Part shown: positions 61,902-64,000 of the stretch, in pieces
Layout: each line of letters opens with the position of its first letter
Numbering within the stretch: the first letter of the stretch is position 1
From: Amantichitinum ursilacus
Lineage (GTDB): Bacteria > Pseudomonadota > Gammaproteobacteria > Burkholderiales > Chitinibacteraceae
NCBI RefSeq assembly: GCF_001294205.1
Contig: NZ_LAQT01000003.1
Coordinates: 186,001-250,000, forward strand
DNA length: 64,000 nt
Reading direction: 5' to 3'
The notes under the pieces: model-generated
Told to the model about the DNA's origin: nothing
The model's input: only the letters and a program-made list of their open reading frames with translations
Database searches by the model: none
Made by a program: the position numbers and the translations under genes

Positions 61902-62630
61902 ATGCAGCGATTCGAAGGTAAAACCGTCGTCATTACTGGCGGCAACAGTGGCATCGGTCTGGCCACCGCGCAACGCTTTGCCGCAGAGGGCGCCCGCGTG
62001 TTTATCGCAGGTCGACGCGAAGCCGAACTGCAAGCCGCCGTTCGCCAGATTGGCCACGGCGCGCAGGCTATCCAGGCCGACGTTACCCGCGGCGAAGATC
62101 TGGCCGCGCTGTACGCCACGGTCAAAGAACGCGCGGGCGTGATTGATGTGTTGGTCGCAGCGTCGGGCGTTAGCGAACACGGCTTGCTGGATGACACCAC
62201 CGAGGCGCATTTCGATTATCACTTTGATATCAACGTGCGCGGGCTGGTGTTTACCGTGCAAGGCGCTTTGCCGCTGATGCCCGCCGGCAGCGCCATCGTG
62301 CTGATCGGTTCGATTGCCGGCTCAATCGGCAATGCCGGTTATGGCACTTATTCGGCCACCAAGGCGGCGGTGCGCTCGTACACGCGCACGTGGTCCAAAG
62401 AACTGGCGGCGCGCGGCATTCGCATCAATACCCTTAGCCCTGGCCCGATCGAAACGCCGATGTTTGATAGCGTTACCGACGAAATCCGCGAGCAGTTTAC
62501 CCAGATGGTGCCGCTTAAACGCATGGGCAAACCGGAGGAAATTGCGGGCGTGGCCTTGTTTCTGGCCTCGGCCGACAGCGCGTATATCACCGGCGCGGAA
62601 CTGGTGGCCGATGGCGGCATGATCGCCTGA
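61902..62630 (+). CDS. Short-chain dehydrogenase/reductase (SDR)
   Basis: 242 residues. Classical SDR: TGGNSGIG for NAD(P) binding, the RR pair in AGRREAEL favouring NADPH, INVRG, the catalytic Ser in LIGSIAGS, YGTYSATKAA with Tyr and Lys, and LSPGPIETPM. The usual NAG motif reads AASG, a common variant. It is an oxidoreductase of unknown substrate, probably induced by the signal sensed by the divergent HxlR protein. Confidence 0.9.
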   Translation: MQRFEGKTVVITGGNSGIGLATAQRFAAEGARVFIAGRREAELQAAVRQIGHGAQAIQADVTRGEDLAALYATVKERAGVIDVLVAASGVSEHGLLDDTTEAHFDYHFDINVRGLVFTVQGALPLMPAGSAIVLIGSIAGSIGNAGYGTYSATKAAVRSYTRTWSKELAARGIRINTLSPGPIETPMFDSVTDEIREQFTQMVPLKRMGKPEEIAGVALFLASADSAYITGAELVADGGMIA

Positions 62631-62645
62631 TGGCGCGGACCAGGC

Positions 62646-63029
62646 TCAAGCCGTGATCTCGATGCGCGTGCCATCGGGCGTCTTGATCACGGCTTCGTAA
62701 AAGCCATCACCGGTGAGACGAGGCGGCGCGTGCAAGCAGCCCGCCGCCTTGCAGCGCGCCGCCAGCGCATCCACCTCAGCACGGCTACCCAAGGCAATCG
62801 CCATATGATCCCAGCCGATGTGTTCGGCTTGTGGCGCATCCGCCAGCCACGGCCCCGTCATCAGTTCGATCTGGCCGGCGTGATCGGGCAATTGCACAAA
62901 GCGCGACACAAAGCCGGGCCGACGCTGGCTGTGATAGGCCTCGCCCACGTGAGCGCCAAAATACGTTTGCCAGAACGCGGCAGCTTGATCCAGATTGCGT
63001 GTCCACAACGCGATATGAGCCAGTTGCAT
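62646..63029 (-). CDS. VOC-family (glyoxalase/bleomycin resistance) protein
   Basis: 127 residues, ATG with AGGAA site. One vicinal oxygen chelate domain: QLAHIALWTRNLDQAAAFWQ, then HIGWDHMAIALGS and FYEAVIKTPDGTRIEI, with His and Glu positions suitable for one metal. It could be a lyase, dioxygenase or resistance protein; the substrate is not clear. Its start follows the MFS gene's stop by three bases, so both are on one transcript. Confidence 0.85.
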   Translation of the reverse strand: MQLAHIALWTRNLDQAAAFWQTYFGAHVGEAYHSQRRPGFVSRFVQLPDHAGQIELMTGPWLADAPQAEHIGWDHMAIALGSRAEVDALAARCKAAGCLHAPPRLTGDGFYEAVIKTPDGTRIEITA

Positions 63030-63032
63030 CGC

Positions 63033-64000
63033 TTATTCCTGCCCGGAATGGCGGGTGACGATGCCTGCCGTCAGCGGCACCAACGCCATCAACACCACCA
63101 ACATCCAGAACGCGTTCGACAAGCCGACTTGCTTTGAGACAAAGCCAATTGCGGCGGGCCCGAGCAAAACGCCCGCATAACCGGTGGTGGTGAGCGCAGT
63201 CACGGCCAGCCCCGGTGGCATCACTTTTTGCCGGCCCGCCTGGCGGAACAACACCGGCACCACGTTGGATGCCCCTAGCCCGATCAGCACAAAGCCAGCC
63301 AACGCCAGCAGGCCCACCGGCACGGTCAGCACCGCCACAAAGCCCGCCACTGCCACCACGCCGCCCCAGAACAGGGTAGGGCGGTCGCCGATGCGTGCGG
63401 TTACCCAATCGCCGCTTAAACGGCCCGCCGTCATCGCAATTGAAAACAACATATACGCCAGCCCGCCTTGCGCCGCCGCCACCAGGCCTTTGCCGGTGAC
63501 CAGCAGCGCGCCCCAGTCCAGCAATGCGCCTTCGGCCAAAAAGGTGACCGCGCACAGCACGGCCAGTAGCAACACAATGCCGTGCGGCAAGGCAAACAAC
63601 GGGCCTTCGCTATCAGGCGCGCTCTGTTTGAGCAGGCGCGGCCACGCATACAGCATCGCCAACACCATCACCGCCGCGCACAGCAAGGTGCCGGTTTGCG
63701 GGGTGATTTGCGTGGAGAGCAAAAACGTCATCGCCGTCGAACCCGAAAAGCCACCCACGCTAAACAAGGCATGAAAGCCCGACATCAACGGCTGTTGCGC
63801 CGCGCGTTCCACTTCGACCGCATGCACATTCATCGCCACATCCAGCGAGCCCAGCGCGCCGCCAAAGCAGAACAAGGCCGCGCCCAGGGTGAGCGAACTG
63901 GGCGCCAGCGCCAGAAACGGCAGAATGATTGCCATTGCCAGGCCGGCCAGCATGATGGGGCGACGGCTGCCATAACGCGCGCTGATCACGCCGGTAAACG
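63033..64000 (-). CDS. MFS transporter, 5' end outside window
   Basis: About 322 residues visible, open to the right edge, so the first helices are missing. Ten hydrophobic segments, the loop motif ARYGSRRP (MFS motif A region), and the second-half repeat TARIGDRPTLFWGG support a major facilitator of the YbjJ type. No substrate clue beyond the neighbouring VOC protein, which suggests export or uptake of a small organic compound (inference). Confidence 0.82.
   Translation of the reverse strand, partial: FTGVISARYGSRRPIMLAGLAMAIILPFLALAPSSLTLGAALFCFGGALGSLDVAMNVHAVEVERAAQQPLMSGFHALFSVGGFSGSTAMTFLLSTQITPQTGTLLCAAVMVLAMLYAWPRLLKQSAPDSEGPLFALPHGIVLLLAVLCAVTFLAEGALLDWGALLVTGKGLVAAAQGGLAYMLFSIAMTAGRLSGDWVTARIGDRPTLFWGGVVAVAGFVAVLTVPVGLLALAGFVLIGLGASNVVPVLFRQAGRQKVMPPGLAVTALTTTGYAGVLLGPAAIGFVSKQVGLSNAFWMLVVLMALVPLTAGIVTRHSGQE

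Overview
The window looks like a GC-rich betaproteobacterial chromosome. The best guess is Neisseriales, near the chitin- and glucan-degrading Chitinibacteraceae/Chromobacteriaceae. This rests on a class I-beta glutamine synthetase behind a sigma54 promoter, CHASE2 signalling proteins, a type VI secretion VgrG cluster, type 1-like fimbrial adhesins and secreted polysaccharide-binding enzymes. The genus is an inference; no rRNA or tRNA gene was seen.

Layout. 1-5.6 kb: four tandem fimbrial adhesin-like genes (the first cut by the window edge), most with their own leader and terminator. 5.6-10.1 kb: housekeeping genes glnA (minus strand, with a sigma54 promoter and NtrC-type sites), a rhodanese, aroE and mtgA, then a toxin-antitoxin pair. 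10.4-19.5 kb: a signalling block of CHASE2-Ser/Thr kinase, PP2C phosphatase, FHA protein, CHASE2-nucleotide cyclase, class II cyclic-nucleotide phosphodiesterase and GAF-HD-GYP protein. It could join protein phosphorylation, cAMP and c-di-GMP turnover. 19.7-21.5 kb: glmS, whose 3' end is the usual Tn7 target.

22.1-37.2 kb: an orphan type VI secretion island downstream of glmS. It holds VgrG, a DUF4123 adaptor, a 1039-residue VasX-like membrane effector, three full and one truncated copy of a membrane protein family (likely immunity proteins), PAAR, an unrecognised two-helix membrane protein and a TssM/IcmF-like protein with no P-loop. 37.5-43 kb: a small lipoprotein, a decayed hydrolase gene, an EAL phosphodiesterase, an AraC regulator, an SGNH-type exported protein and an FAD monooxygenase.

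43-53.5 kb: cell-surface and secreted functions. These are an autotransporter with a textbook CRP box upstream, a lipoprotein plus Cys-rich exported partner, a TonB-dependent receptor with a Fur-like box, and a three-module GH64 beta-1,3-glucanase. 53.6-61.3 kb: a galactoside utilisation operon (CUT1 ABC transporter plus GH42 beta-galactosidase) with a divergent LacI regulator and a perfect 20-bp operator. 61.3-64 kb: an HxlR regulator with an in-frame repeat tract, a divergent SDR, a VOC protein and an MFS transporter cut by the right edge.

A repeated palindrome (GGTGGGTC-NN-GACCCACC) occurs five times, in two intergenic clusters about 34 kb apart. All functional calls come from reading motifs; no database search was run.
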